The notes: generated by a model not told the origin, from the letters alone. 64,000 nt of DNA from Dyadobacter koreensis (GCF_900108855.1 NZ_FNXY01000001.1:62001-126000), one strand, 5' to 3'. Numbered from the stretch's first letter, positions 16,399-25,492 are shown. Numbers and translations: made by a program.

Positions 16399-18204
16399 AT
16401 GCAGGATACTAATAAAGGCTACAAACCCATTGAGGATTACGGATTAATCGGAAATATGAAAACCGTCGCATTGGTTTCAATCGAAGGCTCAATAGATTTC
16501 ATGTGTTATCCCGATTTTGACTCTCCCTCAGTTTTTGCAAAACTACTCGACCACCAAAAAGGTGGCAGTTTTTCTATAATACCTCAGATAAAAGACTTTA
16601 AAACCAAGCAACTCTATCTGCCAGCGACGGCGGTTTTGCTTACCCGTTTCTTTTCAGAGGAAGGTATTGCCGAACTAACCGATTATATGCCGATCAATTT
16701 GCCGGGCAGCCAGAAGACAAACACGATCGTCAGAATGATCAAGACGGTTCGCGGCTCGATCACATATCGAGTCAAGTGCGACCCTGCCTTCAATTATGCC
16801 CGCGCGAAGCATAAATGTGACCTGAAAGAAAATGAAATCAGATTTACAACTCAGGAGCAAGAGCCGACCATTATGCGGCTCATTTCTGACATCCCATTAC
16901 AGATCCTGGATAATTGTGGATATGCTGAATTCACGCTGGAACAGTCGGAAGTTGCTTTTATCGTATTGGAATGCGGACAGGATGAAAAGCCAAACGCCAT
17001 AGATTTTTACAAAAACAATACATATCAGCAGACAATTGATTTTTGGAGAGCCTGGACAAAAAAATCAACCTACAAGGGGCGCTGGAGCGAAACGATCAAC
17101 CGCTCTGCGATCACGCTGAAACTATTGACTTCTATTGAGCAGGGCTCTACAGTTGCTGCCCCAACATTCAGCCTACCAGAAACACTTGGTGCAGGTCGCA
17201 ACTGGGATTATCGCTATACCTGGATCCGGGATGCAGCCTTTACGATGTATGCCTTTTTAAGGCTTGGCTACACCGATGAGGCCACTGCTTTTTTAAAATG
17301 GATTCACGACAGATCCAGCGAAGACAAGCTTTATCTGATGTACACAATCAATGGTAAACACAATCTGGCTGAAAAAGAGCTGGAACACTTCGAGGGGTAT
17401 AAAAACTCACTGCCCGTGAGAATAGGGAATGCCGCTCAGGACCAGCTACAGATTGACATCTATGGAGAACTGATAGATACGGTCTACATTTACAACAAAC
17501 AGCATTCAGCCATAACGTTTGAATTTTGGGAAACGATCGTTACCCAGATCGAACAAGTGATCGAAAACTGGCAAAAAGCCGATCATGGAATCTGGGAGAT
17601 CAGAAACATTGAAAAAGAATTCCTACATAGTCGATTGATGTGTTGGGTGGCCATGGACAGGGCAATTAAAATTGCGGAAAACAGATCATTCCCCTACCCT
17701 GAGAAGGAATGGAAAAATATACGTAACGAAATCTACAAGGACATTTACCATAACTTTTGGAATGAAAAACTTGGTGCATGGGTGCAGTACAAAGGTGCTG
17801 AACAGGTAGATGCAAGTGTACTCCTGATGTCGCTGATGCATTTTATTTCACCTTATGAGCCGCGCTGGCTTTCGACAATGAAAGTGGTCGAGCGCGAACT
17901 TGGCCTGGATGTTTTATTATACAGATACCGGAACGGTCCTGACGAATTTGATGGCCTTCAAGGGGATGAAGGAACGTTTAATATGTGTTCTTTCTGGTAT
18001 ATCGAATCGCTGGCTAAAAGCGGAGAAGTTACCAAAGCGTTGGACAGTTTTGAGAAAATGATCGCATATGCCAATCATCTTGGGCTTTTCAGTGAGCAGA
18101 TAAGTCATAAAGCGGAGCACCTGGGAAATTTCCCGCAGGCGTTCACGCACCTCGCATTAATCAGCGCTGCCCTGGAAATCGACAAACAACTGGACCGGAT
18201 GTGA
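16399..18204 (+). CDS. Glycoside hydrolase family 15 protein (glucoamylase/trehalase-like)
   Basis: This 601-residue protein has the two-part bacterial GH15 layout: an N-terminal beta-sandwich (about 1-210) and an (alpha/alpha)6 barrel (about 230-590). GYKPIEDYGLIGNMKTVALVS at the start is the usual N-terminal signature. RNWDYRYTWIRDAAFTMYAF near 270-290 lines the active site, and GDEGTFNMCSFWYIESLAKSGE near 527 is the conserved late motif. No signal peptide is visible, so it probably acts in the cytoplasm on trehalose or maltooligosaccharides. It ends before a perfect terminator and has no sugar genes beside it. Confidence 0.93.
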   Translation: MQDTNKGYKPIEDYGLIGNMKTVALVSIEGSIDFMCYPDFDSPSVFAKLLDHQKGGSFSIIPQIKDFKTKQLYLPATAVLLTRFFSEEGIAELTDYMPINLPGSQKTNTIVRMIKTVRGSITYRVKCDPAFNYARAKHKCDLKENEIRFTTQEQEPTIMRLISDIPLQILDNCGYAEFTLEQSEVAFIVLECGQDEKPNAIDFYKNNTYQQTIDFWRAWTKKSTYKGRWSETINRSAITLKLLTSIEQGSTVAAPTFSLPETLGAGRNWDYRYTWIRDAAFTMYAFLRLGYTDEATAFLKWIHDRSSEDKLYLMYTINGKHNLAEKELEHFEGYKNSLPVRIGNAAQDQLQIDIYGELIDTVYIYNKQHSAITFEFWETIVTQIEQVIENWQKADHGIWEIRNIEKEFLHSRLMCWVAMDRAIKIAENRSFPYPEKEWKNIRNEIYKDIYHNFWNEKLGAWVQYKGAEQVDASVLLMSLMHFISPYEPRWLSTMKVVERELGLDVLLYRYRNGPDEFDGLQGDEGTFNMCSFWYIESLAKSGEVTKALDSFEKMIAYANHLGLFSEQISHKAEHLGNFPQAFTHLALISAALEIDKQLDRM

Positions 18205-18230
18205 TATAAATTGATCATGTAGAAATGACA

Positions 18231-18266
18231 AAGGGATCAAACCGATTTGCAGGTTTGATCCCTTTT
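18231..18266 (+). terminator. Intrinsic terminator after the GH15 gene
   Basis: AAGGGATCAAACC (18231-18243) pairs with GGTTTGATCCCTT (18252-18264) around an 8-base loop, a perfect 13-base stem that ends in a T run. It lies between convergent genes and could stop both strands. Confidence 0.85.
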
Positions 18267-18293
18267 ACGAAAAGATCGTTGCTGGTTAAACTT

Positions 18294-19151
18294 TTATTCT
18301 GGAGCCGCAGCAGTCGTTATCTGGACAATCGGCCACACGCCCGGCGTTGGAACACTAACACCTTTGGTCAATCCTCTGGTTGCATTATCAGGGCCGAAAT
18401 AGTATAATGGCCAGCCCTTATAAGTTATCTGTTTTTTCCCGAAAACATCAATAGTTGAAAACAGGCTTTTATCCAGTGCCGAAGGTACATCCTTCCAGTC
18501 CGTCACCCAGATAGGCCAAGTCGCGTCATTGCTAAAATCTGATTTTGTATAATTGTTCTTATTCTTTTTGTCTTTGTTGAATGCGTACAACGTCCGGCCG
18601 TTCGCATCAACGAAATATTGCGTGTCCCCTGTCCCTTCTTTGTAATCAGCGGTGTAGCTTTTCCCGTCATTTCCAACCAGCTGGGTATTGGCCAGCATGA
18701 TCGAATACGATTTTTTCGCCACAACCCATACCTTTCCTACATTTTCACCTTTTACATCTCCGGCAGCGACGTCCGATGCATAATAGTACAGTGGCCAGCC
18801 TTTATAGGTTACCTGTGATTTACCGTCAGCTCTTGTGATAGACGCAAAATCTGTTGCGACCAAACCCGTATCCAAACGCGGTGCAGTGGCAGAAAAAATT
18901 GGCCAGACGTCCAGACATCCACCCGTACAGGCAGAAGTTCCATTGACATCTTTGGTAAAAAAGTAGAGCGTCCTGCCTTTCTGATCGGTAAGCACATTTC
19001 CCAGTGAAGTTGATTTCTGAGAGATATCGAAGGTTGGAGCTGGCGGTACTACTAGCGCAGGCGCATCATCATCATCGGAGCTGCATGACAAGCCAGCCAC
19101 GGCCAGACATCCCATCACGACGATGGAATTGATAAAGTTTTTAGCTTTCAT
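18294..19151 (-). CDS. Secreted lipoprotein with COG4315-type repeats
   Basis: This is a 285-residue lipoprotein (lipobox LSC, Cys23) followed by an Asp-rich linker. It holds repeats of the PF03640/COG4315 type: GRTLYFFTKDVNG, TGGCLDVWPIF and TYKGWPLYYYASD in the first unit, then GRTLYAFNKDKKNK, ATWPIWVTD and TYKGWPLYYFGPDN in the second. A CTGGC disulfide pair is present in the first unit only. The biochemical role of this family is unknown. It is transcribed alone, with the GH15 gene convergent. Confidence 0.88.
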   Translation of the reverse strand: MKAKNFINSIVVMGCLAVAGLSCSSDDDDAPALVVPPAPTFDISQKSTSLGNVLTDQKGRTLYFFTKDVNGTSACTGGCLDVWPIFSATAPRLDTGLVATDFASITRADGKSQVTYKGWPLYYYASDVAAGDVKGENVGKVWVVAKKSYSIMLANTQLVGNDGKSYTADYKEGTGDTQYFVDANGRTLYAFNKDKKNKNNYTKSDFSNDATWPIWVTDWKDVPSALDKSLFSTIDVFGKKQITYKGWPLYYFGPDNATRGLTKGVSVPTPGVWPIVQITTAAAPE

Positions 19152-19262
19152 CTTTTATTTGTTAGGGGTAAGTGTTAATTACAATAGCTTATACGGGCAG
19201 CCCCGACAGCTGGTTGCGTAGCGATGAAAGTAATTATCACAATCCTTCCAAAAATAGTAAAG

Positions 19263-20045
19263 CTAACAGGCTACAAATTGAAGTGTTTGCAGCATACGAC
19301 GAAATTCAGGTTGGTAGTCAGCCCGAATCGAAACCTGTCTTTGCGTTACAGGATGCAAAAAACTCAGCTCGACCGCGTGCAGAAGCATGGAATTCATTTC
19401 AAATTTTTCAAGAAAGAATTTATTCTGTTTGTTGCATCCATGCGGACGGTCGCCAATGATCGGATGAAAAATATGAGCCATATGTTTTCTTAGCTGATGC
19501 ATCCTGCCTGTTGTCGGCATTAGCTCAATCAGAGAATAACGTGATGTCGGATGCTTTCCAAATGGAAGATTAAGCTCAACTTTTTTAAGCGTTTTAAAAT
19601 AAGTAAACGCGTCCTGAACGATGCCATCATCACGTCTTAAAGGATAATCAATTTCCAGCTCATCCGGCGTAAATCCACGCACGATCGCGTGGTAATGTTT
19701 CTTGACTTTTGCTTCTGAAAACTGAATTTGCATCTGACTGTTCATCTCTTCATTCAACGCGAAAAGAAGAACTCCAGAAGTTTTACGATCAAGCCGGTGA
19801 ACAGGATATACACGCTGCCCGATCTGATCGCGGAGGATCTGCACAGCAAATTCAGACGTATCGGCGGCAATTTGAGACCGGTGAACCAAAAGTCCATGGG
19901 GCTTATTTATCGCAACCAGAATTTCGTCCTGATAAATAATTTCCAGAAAATTGATTGGATCCGGTATGGAATAAATTGATTCGTTTTCCAATTTTAACTT
20001 AAAATATCGACAGGTCTTTGTCAGTTTTCGAAGTGAGCACCACAT
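19263..20045 (-). CDS. RluA/TruC-like RNA pseudouridine synthase
   Basis: The enzyme isomerises uridine in tRNA or rRNA. The motif HRLDRKTSGVLLFA near residue 95 holds the catalytic aspartate, AINKPHGLLVHRS near 45-57 is the family's first motif, and TGRMHQLRKHMAHI near 190 is the RNA-binding motif. The length of about 240-260 residues fits TruC or short RluA proteins without an S4 domain. The ATG at 20045 overlaps the upstream methyltransferase by 47 bases; a TTG at 19991 would give a more usual N-terminus (ENESIYSIPDPINFLEI), so the start is uncertain. Confidence 0.9.
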   Translation of the reverse strand: MWCSLRKLTKTCRYFKLKLENESIYSIPDPINFLEIIYQDEILVAINKPHGLLVHRSQIAADTSEFAVQILRDQIGQRVYPVHRLDRKTSGVLLFALNEEMNSQMQIQFSEAKVKKHYHAIVRGFTPDELEIDYPLRRDDGIVQDAFTYFKTLKKVELNLPFGKHPTSRYSLIELMPTTGRMHQLRKHMAHIFHPIIGDRPHGCNKQNKFFLEKFEMNSMLLHAVELSFLHPVTQRQVSIRADYQPEFRRMLQTLQFVAC

Positions 20046-20739
20046 ATGCGCTGGGCTTTATACCAAGCAGAAAGGGAGACATGCGAAGAAAGAACATTTT
20101 CAATTTCATCAGGTAAAAACCGGTTTTGTTATGCTCATAAAGCGGCTTTAAGACATCATTAGAAAAAAGATAGCATTTGTCTTTAACAACCTCAAAATTT
20201 TCAGATTTCAATAAAAAGCGAAATAACGCTGGCGTGTAGATGTTAATATGTCCGTAGGCGAGAAAGTGCTGTATTTTTTTATCGACATAAAAAGAAAAAT
20301 CGATGGGCACTTCGAAGATCTGATTTTTGGAGACTCTTTTAATTTCGCGCAAAAGAATCCGCTCGTGCTCCACATGTTCCATCACATGCGAACAGATAAC
20401 GAGGTCAAAATGGTTATCAGGGAAAGGAATTTTATATCCGTCAAAAAGAAGGACATTTTTTAAATTCTCAATATTTTTTGATTTTATCAGCTCAATGCCG
20501 CTTTCTGAAATTTCTACGCAGTTCAGATCCTTTGAAAAATTCCATTTGGAAAGCCACGAAAGGATACTCCCCTCGCCCGCTCCTACTTCCAGCACATTGT
20601 CGAATGTAATATTCTTAGCAAGTTCTATTATATTCTGAGCCTTATACTTTGCGCCCAAATTTCTCCAGGCCACAGATTTTTCGTCATACTGGCTTGAATA
20701 AGAATCTTTTACTTTCTCTGATACATTCATTCTACACAC
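19999..20739 (-). CDS. Class I SAM-dependent methyltransferase
   Basis: The 246-residue methyltransferase has motif I VLEVGAGEGSILSWL near residues 50-64, an acidic ribose-binding position in NCVEISESGIELI, and the post-motif segment FDLVICSHVMEHVEHERILLREI. The HVMEHV pattern is typical of Methyltransf_11 proteins. The C-terminal part (about 150-240) is lysine- and phenylalanine-rich and unique. The substrate is unknown; similar genes often act on lipids or glycans. It precedes the pseudouridine synthase on the same strand and may share its transcript. Confidence 0.88.
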   Translation of the reverse strand: MCRMNVSEKVKDSYSSQYDEKSVAWRNLGAKYKAQNIIELAKNITFDNVLEVGAGEGSILSWLSKWNFSKDLNCVEISESGIELIKSKNIENLKNVLLFDGYKIPFPDNHFDLVICSHVMEHVEHERILLREIKRVSKNQIFEVPIDFSFYVDKKIQHFLAYGHINIYTPALFRFLLKSENFEVVKDKCYLFSNDVLKPLYEHNKTGFYLMKLKMFFLRMSPFLLGIKPSAYVVLTSKTDKDLSIF

Positions 20740-20859
20740 GCTTGTTTTTATACCTCGAAGTCCGGAAGTATTTGAGCTACAAATTAACGGATAAAAGTTT
20801 CAAATATCTCTTCCCACAAATATTTACACCTAGAAGAGCGGCGATTTTCTGTTACAAAT

Positions 20860-21582
20860 TCAAGCTTCCTTTTTGCCATAACGTACCCTGAACCGGATAA
20901 TCGCCCAAAGTACCAGATAAAGCATCCCTAAAAGAAGGCCAATTTCCAGACTGATCACAAGTGCTGTCCGGTCAATCAGACTTTTTAGAAGATTTTCGAG
21001 AATGACTTTTGGATCATGAATAACGTCCCAGCTGTTCATCCTTCGGATCCTGCCGAGGTATACTCCAAAACCGGCCAAAGGAAGGCTTGCTAATAAAAAT
21101 GAAGTACTGACTTTCTTTGAAAAAACTCTGCGCCAGGTCTGATGAATCCAGTAAAGCGATACCAGTCCATTAAATAAACTCACCTCCGCATAGCAGAAAA
21201 GCATGATCGTATCATGCCAGGTTAGGTCACGCTGATAATCCACACTTAAATGCGCCAGGTCGGTAATCATGTAGGGAGCATTTGGAAAGAAAGCAAGCCA
21301 AAAAAGGCTAACCATAATCACCAGAAACGGCAGCCTGCCAAAACGCCTGGTAATGTTATTAATAAAAAAGGCAGCGATAAGAGGAATCCAGCTTAAGAAC
21401 AGGTTCCAGTCCATCGAAAAATCGACCGGTGCATTAAAAAGAATCCGAACCAAATGAAAAAAAACTGCAACCAGACTTAACACCAGGAGCAACAGGAGCG
21501 GATATAACCCTTCCATTGAAACAATGGGAGGTTCGGCTATGCTAAAACGATAATTTTTCCACCATTGAAGGATACGTTCCAA
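20860..21582 (-). CDS. DUF1361 integral membrane protein
   Basis: The 240-residue protein has about six to seven hydrophobic helices. The segment FWLAFFPNAPYMITDLAHLS near residues 90-110 and YLGRIRRMNSWDVIHDPK near 175-192 are the conserved motifs I associate with DUF1361. Its function is unknown. It sits upstream of the methyltransferase on the same strand, separated by 120 bases, and has a short cytosolic basic tail (RFRVRYGKKEA). Confidence 0.85.
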   Translation of the reverse strand: MERILQWWKNYRFSIAEPPIVSMEGLYPLLLLLVLSLVAVFFHLVRILFNAPVDFSMDWNLFLSWIPLIAAFFINNITRRFGRLPFLVIMVSLFWLAFFPNAPYMITDLAHLSVDYQRDLTWHDTIMLFCYAEVSLFNGLVSLYWIHQTWRRVFSKKVSTSFLLASLPLAGFGVYLGRIRRMNSWDVIHDPKVILENLLKSLIDRTALVISLEIGLLLGMLYLVLWAIIRFRVRYGKKEA

Positions 21583-21765
21583 GTGTTTTTAATTTAAATA
21601 TTCATAACGTCTACAAACAGACAAACGGGTAAAGTAACTTTTGAAAAGTTCAAAAAAATTATACCACTTTTATCTCTAAACGTCTTTTAAGCACATTATT
21701 TTTTTGAACTTCTAACAAACATGTAACTGTCGTTTTCTGTTTTTCAGACCGCAAGATAAGCGCAA

Positions 21766-23043
21766 TTAGCTTTGTAATGGACTTTTTTCGTCTTTCTTTT
21801 GCTTAGGTCTCCTTTTTTTAGATGAAGGAGCCTGGCTCTTACGGGCTCCACTTGTCCCTTTATTTCTAGGGGCTGAATTACGGAATTTACCTGGATCAAA
21901 CTTAGGTGCTTCACCCAAACCCAGATCCTGCGTTATGGATTGTTTCTCCACTTCTTTTTCGAAAAGACGCTCAATTTTAAGCACATACTTCTGGTCATGC
22001 TCATTAATAAACGTTATCGCCGTCCCCTTGGATTCTGCCCTGGCAGTGCGTCCAATGCGGTGAACATAATCCTCAGGATCACGCGGCACATCGTAATTTA
22101 CAACATGACTTAAATTGTCTATATCAATACCTCTTGACAAAACATCTGTCGCGACCAGAACGGGGAATGCCCGGTTTTTAAAATCACGCAGCACTACTTC
22201 CCTGTCGGCCTGATCTGAATCAGACGAGATTCCCCGGGCATCAAGACCAAGTTTTTTCAATGCACGCACAATGGGTTCAACTGTGGATTTCCGGGAAGTA
22301 AACAACACCATACTGGTATTAGTGACCTGAGTCAGCAGATGCGCAAGCAACGGAAGTTTCTGCTCGTCCGTAGTCATGTAAAATTGCTGATCAATTCTTT
22401 CTGCAGGCCTGGAGACAGCCAATCTAACTTCTTCCGGCTTTTGTAATATCCTTTTTGCCAGCTCTCCTATTTTCGGAGGCATCGTTGCTGAAAACATCAG
22501 TGTCTGACGTTTAGCAGGCAAAAAGCTCATAATTTTCAATATATCACTTAAAAAACCCATGTCAAGCATACGGTCCGCTTCATCGAGAACCAAATGGCGT
22601 ATCGATCCGAAACTCACATAACCAAGCTGTAAATGGGCTATCAGTCTTCCTGGGGTTGCAATAATGATATCAGCACCCTGCGTTAGCGCACGCTTTTGCT
22701 GGTCCCACTCAGGACCTTTGTTTCCGCCATAAACCGCAATACTGGTAGCGCCGACAAAATAACCAAGACCTTGTATCTGCTGGTCAATTTGCTGAGCAAG
22801 CTCACGCGTCGGGACCAGGATCAGCGCTCCGATCTGGCCAGTTGGCACTGTTGCAATTTTATCCAAAATGGGGATCAGGTAAGCCGCAGTTTTTCCGGTA
22901 CCTGTCTGTGCACAAGCCAGAAGATCTTTTCCCTGTAGAATATAGGGAATTGCCTGCTCCTGAATAGGTGTTGCTTGTTGATAGTTCATAGAATCCACGG
23001 CGTTTAGCACGTCTTCGTGGAGTTCAAATTCGTTAAAATTCAA
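21766..23043 (-). CDS. rhlE: DEAD-box RNA helicase, RhlE type
   Basis: This ATP-dependent RNA helicase has 425 residues with all main motifs: Q motif (YQQATPIQEQAIP, 21-33), Walker A AQTGTGKT (45-52), PTRELA near 98, TPGR near 150, DEAD box in VLDEADRMLDMGF, SAT near 203, and HRIGRTAR near 325. The C-terminal tail from about 375 is basic and low in complexity (RNSAPRNKGTSGARKS), as in RhlE-like proteins, and probably binds RNA nonspecifically. It should act in ribosome assembly or RNA turnover, often at low temperature. It is transcribed alone. Confidence 0.94.
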   Translation of the reverse strand: MNFNEFELHEDVLNAVDSMNYQQATPIQEQAIPYILQGKDLLACAQTGTGKTAAYLIPILDKIATVPTGQIGALILVPTRELAQQIDQQIQGLGYFVGATSIAVYGGNKGPEWDQQKRALTQGADIIIATPGRLIAHLQLGYVSFGSIRHLVLDEADRMLDMGFLSDILKIMSFLPAKRQTLMFSATMPPKIGELAKRILQKPEEVRLAVSRPAERIDQQFYMTTDEQKLPLLAHLLTQVTNTSMVLFTSRKSTVEPIVRALKKLGLDARGISSDSDQADREVVLRDFKNRAFPVLVATDVLSRGIDIDNLSHVVNYDVPRDPEDYVHRIGRTARAESKGTAITFINEHDQKYVLKIERLFEKEVEKQSITQDLGLGEAPKFDPGKFRNSAPRNKGTSGARKSQAPSSKKRRPKQKKDEKSPLQS

Positions 23044-23408
23044 AGTTCAGCTTTTTAAGTCCAGAAGCTAAATAAGTATATGTACTACCTTATTTAGCTG
23101 ATAATGAACAATTAATAAATAAGAGGCTGACTTCGATTTCACCAGTCAGCAAACCGCTTGATTCACTGCAAAGATAATCAAATAAGTCAGAAGTAATTGT
23201 AGAGTTATAATTTCTTAACATTCAACCGATTGGGCGAAGGTTTCAGAACTATCTGCTATATCTGTTATTTTTAAAAATCAAATCTTTCTTCCACCACCCC
23301 CATTACTGCGTCTTTTTCTTAATCAAAAAAATAAAAGAAAAATTTGTATAGTTAGGATTCCTTACTATTTTTGCAACGAAATAAATTTTTAACGCAAACA
23401 GCAAAAAT
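23044..23408. other. Divergent control region
   Basis: About 365 bases lie between the helicase gene and the thioredoxin-like gene. The right end holds a consensus promoter (23343-23373). The left part should contain the helicase promoter and 5' leader; cold-regulated helicases often have long leaders, but I see no specific element. Confidence 0.5.
23343..23373 (+). promoter_or_regulatory. Consensus Bacteroidetes promoter
   Basis: TTTG (23343-23346), exactly 19 bases, then TATTTTTG (23366-23373) match the -33/-7 consensus with no mismatch. The thioredoxin-like gene starts 36 bases downstream. Confidence 0.75.
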
Positions 23409-23642
23409 ATGGCTAAGTCAATTTTTTATCATGCCGGATGCCCGGTTTGTTTAAGTGCAGAACATGACATTCTCAATCTTATCGATCCATCAACAATTGA
23501 AGTGATCCACCTGGGCGATAATACGGACAAAATTGCTCAGGCTGAGCATGCTGGCGTAAAGTCAGTACCAGCACTGGTAACTCCAAATGGTAATGTACTG
23601 CATATCAATTTCGGAGCATCTATTCAAGATGTGAAAGGTTAA
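23409..23642 (+). CDS. Small thioredoxin/glutaredoxin-like protein
   Basis: This 77-residue protein begins with a thioredoxin-fold strand and the redox motif CPVC at about residues 11-14, followed by the helix LSAEHDILNLI. SVPALVTPNG near 54-63 carries the cis-proline expected next to the active site. It is shorter than thioredoxin and most like the small glutaredoxin-type proteins. It leads a likely transcript with DUF2024, YggS and perhaps MarR, so a thiol-redox role in the same physiology is possible. Its partner reductase is unknown. Confidence 0.85.
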   Translation: MAKSIFYHAGCPVCLSAEHDILNLIDPSTIEVIHLGDNTDKIAQAEHAGVKSVPALVTPNGNVLHINFGASIQDVKG

Positions 23643-23668
23643 TCAAGTATTATTAGGATCCTATCACT

Positions 23669-23692
23669 GGACGGATATTCTCATATCCGTCC
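23669..23692 (+). other. Intergenic hairpin
   Basis: GGACGGATA (23669-23677) and TATCCGTCC (23684-23692) form a perfect 9-base stem with a 6-base loop, between the thioredoxin-like and DUF2024 genes. No T run follows, so it could be an mRNA stabiliser or attenuator rather than a terminator. Confidence 0.5.
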
Positions 23693-23708
23693 TATAACTC
23701 AGAAAAAT

Positions 23709-23972
23709 ATGAAAGTAGCAGTTTGGGATACTTACGTAACCCGCCAGGACGGAGCCATCATGCACTTCGATATTATAGCTCCCGACCACATAAAAAACGC
23801 AGAAGTAATTCATACATTTGGTAAGGATTATTTACAATTAAAAGGTCAGGCCAGTCAGCAGCTTACCTCCAGAGAATGCAGATTTTGCCATATTGCACAG
23901 GCTTCGCCGGAAATGGTTGAAAGTATCAATGACAAGGGTTACTACATTATTGAAATGCAGGGCTGTGAATAA
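23709..23972 (+). CDS. DUF2024 family protein
   Basis: The 87-residue protein matches my memory of DUF2024: the start MKVAVWDTYVTRQDGAIMHF, a central AEVIHTFGKDYLQLKGQ and the end segment RECRFCHIAQASPEM with CxxCH, then GYYIIEMQGCE. Two cysteines and the histidine near residue 57-61 might bind metal or react as thiols; the pattern is not enough for haem. Its function is unknown. The gene lies between the thioredoxin-like gene and YggS and overlaps the latter by eight bases. Confidence 0.88.
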   Translation: MKVAVWDTYVTRQDGAIMHFDIIAPDHIKNAEVIHTFGKDYLQLKGQASQQLTSRECRFCHIAQASPEMVESINDKGYYIIEMQGCE

Positions 23973-24696
23973 GATCCGGGAAAATATCGAAACTGTAAAA
24001 GCCAGAATGAGAGCTGCCTGCATTCATTCCGGACGCGATCCGGAGAGCGTACGGCTGTTGCTGGCGACTAAAACAGTATCTGCTGAGACCATACGACAAG
24101 CGCTGATTTTTGACAAAAATCTTTTGGGAGAGAATAAAGTTCAGGAACTCTCTCAAAAGCATTCGCAGCTAATAGCCACCGGTACGGAGTTTCATTTTAT
24201 CGGACATCTGCAAACCAATAAGGTAAAGCAGGTCCTGAAATATGCCTCCTGTATTCAATCGGTAGATAGGCTTGAATTAGTTCAAAAACTAGATCAAAGA
24301 CTTCAATTCGAGGGTAGAAACCTGGACATCTTCATACAAGTTAACACGTCTTACGAGGAAAGCAAGTTTGGTATCAGCCCCGAAAATGCCATTAGTCTGG
24401 CTCGTGAAATTTCAAAATATGACACCTTAAAAGTAAAAGGGTTGATGACGATCGGGCTGTTCGGTGCAGAACAGAAACGTTTAAGAAAATGCTTCCGGCT
24501 CCTGAGAAATCTGAAATCCGAGATCAAAGATCTAAATCTTGCTAACTTTGCCCCTGATGAGCTTTCGATGGGCATGAGCAACGATCTGGAAACTGCCATC
24601 GAAGAAGGCGCAACAATTGTCCGGGTTGGAACCGCTGTTTTCGGTGACAGAATCTATCCTGACAGCTTCTACTGGAATGAACAAAATCCGTCCTAG
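23965..24696 (+). CDS. YggS-family PLP homeostasis protein
   Basis: This PLP-binding protein of the YggS/PROSC family maintains free pyridoxal phosphate and has no known catalytic reaction. From the GTG at 23965 it has 243 residues, starting NKIRENIETVKARM, the family's usual N-terminus; the longer frame would run deep into DUF2024. LLLATKTVSAE holds the PLP lysine near residue 34, HFIGHLQTNKVKQVL near 80, and GLMTIG and ELSMGMSNDLETAIEEGATIVRVGTAVFG are the phosphate-binding motifs. The overlap with DUF2024 implies coupled translation. Confidence 0.94.
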   Translation: MNKIRENIETVKARMRAACIHSGRDPESVRLLLATKTVSAETIRQALIFDKNLLGENKVQELSQKHSQLIATGTEFHFIGHLQTNKVKQVLKYASCIQSVDRLELVQKLDQRLQFEGRNLDIFIQVNTSYEESKFGISPENAISLAREISKYDTLKVKGLMTIGLFGAEQKRLRKCFRLLRNLKSEIKDLNLANFAPDELSMGMSNDLETAIEEGATIVRVGTAVFGDRIYPDSFYWNEQNPS

Positions 24697-24738
24697 CGAA
24701 AGTATAAGTCGCTTTTATTAATTATTTTACGACTGCAA

Positions 24739-25335
24739 ATGTCTATTTTCAATTTAAACGAGCAAAATTCAAATCTTGACAACAAAATTGTCGCAGGTCT
24801 TGAACGCTTGTCGCAGGTTTTCAGGATTTTGCTTTGGGAAAAAGCGAAACAGCAGGGCTTGAGCCCGATACAGATTCAAATTCTTATTTTCATACGTTAT
24901 CATAAAGCAGAAAGAACGACTGTGAGTTACCTGGCAAAGGAGTTCAACTTAACCAAGCCAACGATTAGTGATGCGGTGAAAATCTTAGAACAGAAGCAGC
25001 TGATTAGGAAGTATACCGACAACAGTGATAGTAGAAGTTACACCATCCAACTCACCGAAACTGGTGAAAAGGTAGTCTTTGAAACAGAGAATTTTACTGA
25101 TCCTTTGCAAGAAATGGTCCAAAAAACAATGGAAGACGACAAGTTGATTCTTTGGGAAAACATTTCCAGTTTAATTGTTTTATTAAATAAAGCTGAGATC
25201 ATCAGTGTGCAGCGGACTTGTTACAATTGCAAATATTTTTCTGTTAGCAAGGGGATAAAATACTGTGACCTGCTAAGCATCCGGCTACATTCGGAAGATA
25301 TCCGGATAGATTGCGGAGAATTCGAAATGATTTGA
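24739..25335 (+). CDS. MarR-family regulator with a C-terminal cysteine cluster
   Basis: The 198-residue protein has a MarR winged helix at about residues 20-135 (GLSPIQIQILIFIRYHK, TVSYLAKEFNLTKPTISDAVKILEQKQLI, then wing TDNSDSRSYTIQLTETGE). An unusual tail from about 155 holds CYNCKYF, then YCDLLSIRL and IDCGEFEM. These four cysteines in a CxxC-x(11-13)-C-x(n)-C arrangement look like a zinc or iron-sulfur site. That suggests a redox- or metal-sensing repressor. It follows YggS by 42 bases and may belong to the same transcript. The ligand and targets are unknown. Confidence 0.87.
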   Translation: MSIFNLNEQNSNLDNKIVAGLERLSQVFRILLWEKAKQQGLSPIQIQILIFIRYHKAERTTVSYLAKEFNLTKPTISDAVKILEQKQLIRKYTDNSDSRSYTIQLTETGEKVVFETENFTDPLQEMVQKTMEDDKLILWENISSLIVLLNKAEIISVQRTCYNCKYFSVSKGIKYCDLLSIRLHSEDIRIDCGEFEMI

Positions 25336-25492
25336 AAAGCCACCCATGGCCCTGTCCTATCTCAAAACCAAGAACCTTCGTTTAACTAAATGCGTTACTA
25401 GATGACATTATCAAAATGAAAAGTGCTGATCCTGGTATAGATTTTATAGCTTGATTAGCGCACAAATTATAATCAGAGCAATAGTATCGAAC

